Origin: Trichobilharzia szidati | Lineage: Eukaryota > Platyhelminthes > Trematoda > Strigeidida > Schistosomatidae | DNA: 64,000 nt | Assembly (NCBI GenBank): GCA_944472155.2 | Contig: OX235273.1 | Coordinates: 105,422,582-105,486,581 of the forward strand | Direction of reading: 5' to 3' | Shown here: piece by piece, positions 63,720-64,000 of the stretch | Layout: each line of letters opens with the position of its first letter | Numbering within the stretch: the first letter of the stretch is position 1 | Translations under genes and position numbers: made by a program | The notes under the pieces: model-generated | Seen by the model: the letters and a program-made list of their open reading frames with translations, nothing else | The model's database searches: none | What the model was told of the DNA's origin: nothing

Positions 63720-63758
63720 GAGCGAACAACTGTTTTCGATAACTTCTTCTTCAGGCTC
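63720..63758 (-). ncRNA. Hammerhead motif in PLE terminal repeat, core intact
   Basis: Minus strand: stem I GAGC, core CTGAAGA, a short weak stem II region of ten bases (A, then GA-AGTTA-TC), GAA, stem III AAC-AGTT-GTT, cleavage C, stem I GCTC (perfect). All core bases are kept. Stem II has only two pairs, so activity is uncertain. Relatives with decayed cores: 23795, 27200, 38080, 39245, 50905, 54545, 60040, 62720. Confidence 0.72.
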
Positions 63759-63766
63759 TACATTCA

Positions 63767-64000
63767 TAAATCCATGAATAATAGAGTGCATGTAGCCAAT
63801 AAAGGCAAATGAAAATAATATCAGAAACTGTATTGAGGTGCATGTGTAAGTTGAGATGAGTCCATCAGTTAACATGGTCAATCAAATGTGTAACAATGGG
63901 GTGAAATAAACTAGGTGAAGTAATGGATAATGAAGACATGACATCACAAAATGATAATAATGATGATAATAATAATACGGAAAATTATGATCCTGGTGAC
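63767..64000. other. Unassigned window end
   Basis: AT-rich, ends with AATGATAATAATGATGATAATAA-type repeats. Nothing recognised. Confidence 0.45.

Larger units (their letters stand above)
62716..63766 (+). mobile_element. Penelope-like element with inverted terminal repeats
   Basis: 62716-62870 (plus) and 63545-63766 (minus) are inverted relatives (shared TTTATCAAAGTATTATTAAA, AATTTACAAAAT). Between them the plus strand codes a GIY-YIG protein end. The outer edge of the right arm carries a preserved hammerhead (complement 63720-63758). The left arm keeps stem I CAGC/GCTG and GAA, but the heptamer is disturbed. Structure parallels 49573-50970. Confidence 0.82.

Noticed and set aside
1..64000. 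CRISPR array or bacterial operon
   Set aside because: The inverted and dispersed repeats are eukaryotic retroelement copies; there are no regular short spacers, ribosome-binding sites or compact genes.

Overview
The window is AT-rich, intron/intergenic-like animal DNA from a blood fluke (Schistosoma or a close schistosomatid). This rests on the repeat families: an SR2-type RTE retrotransposon, many Penelope-like elements (PLEs: reverse transcriptase plus GIY-YIG endonuclease), a CsRn1/Boudicca-type Ty3/gypsy gag with a Cys-His-Cys-Cys knuckle, and tRNA-headed short repeats of the S-alpha kind that carry hammerhead ribozymes. I see no convincing host protein-coding gene, rRNA or functional tRNA gene; every long open frame that I recognise belongs to a retroelement.

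Layout. 0-3.7 kb: short-repeat and PLE debris, an SR2 3' end and a PLE GIY-YIG gene. 5.4-8.7 kb: one full-length SR2 with an 11-bp target duplication, broken at the reverse-transcriptase FADD motif. 9-14.8 kb: a second SR2 (minus strand, internally deleted, split by a solo LTR), more SR2 and PLE pieces, and a PLE frame whose stop codon lies inside a hammerhead motif. 15.6-21.6 kb: nested LTRs and a PLE with inverted terminal repeats inserted in an SR2 copy with a 12-bp target duplication. 21.6-39.5 kb: PLE fragments, long inverted repeats and perfect palindromes, and many ribozyme-bearing short repeats, including one with a fully intact hammerhead at 32.7 kb. 39.7-41.2 kb: LTR, primer-binding site and gag of a gypsy element cut off by a short-repeat insertion. 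43-47 kb: gypsy, SR2 and a second non-LTR family. 47.7-64 kb: tRNA-derived short repeats, S-alpha-like ribozyme repeats in inverted pairs, several PLEs with inverted terminal repeats and a solo LTR.

How the parts fit. SR2 probably moves a tRNA-headed SINE that shares its 3' tail. PLEs and three separate short-repeat families (called B, C and S here) carry versions of one small type-I hammerhead fold with a very short stem III. The same elements repeatedly occur as tail-to-head dimers or head-to-head inverted pairs, as expected if multimeric or circular ribozyme-processed RNAs are reverse transcribed. This ribozyme-retroelement network is the most interesting content of the window. Most copies are decayed. 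Family labels B to E and S are mine. No alignment or folding program was run; helices were paired by eye.
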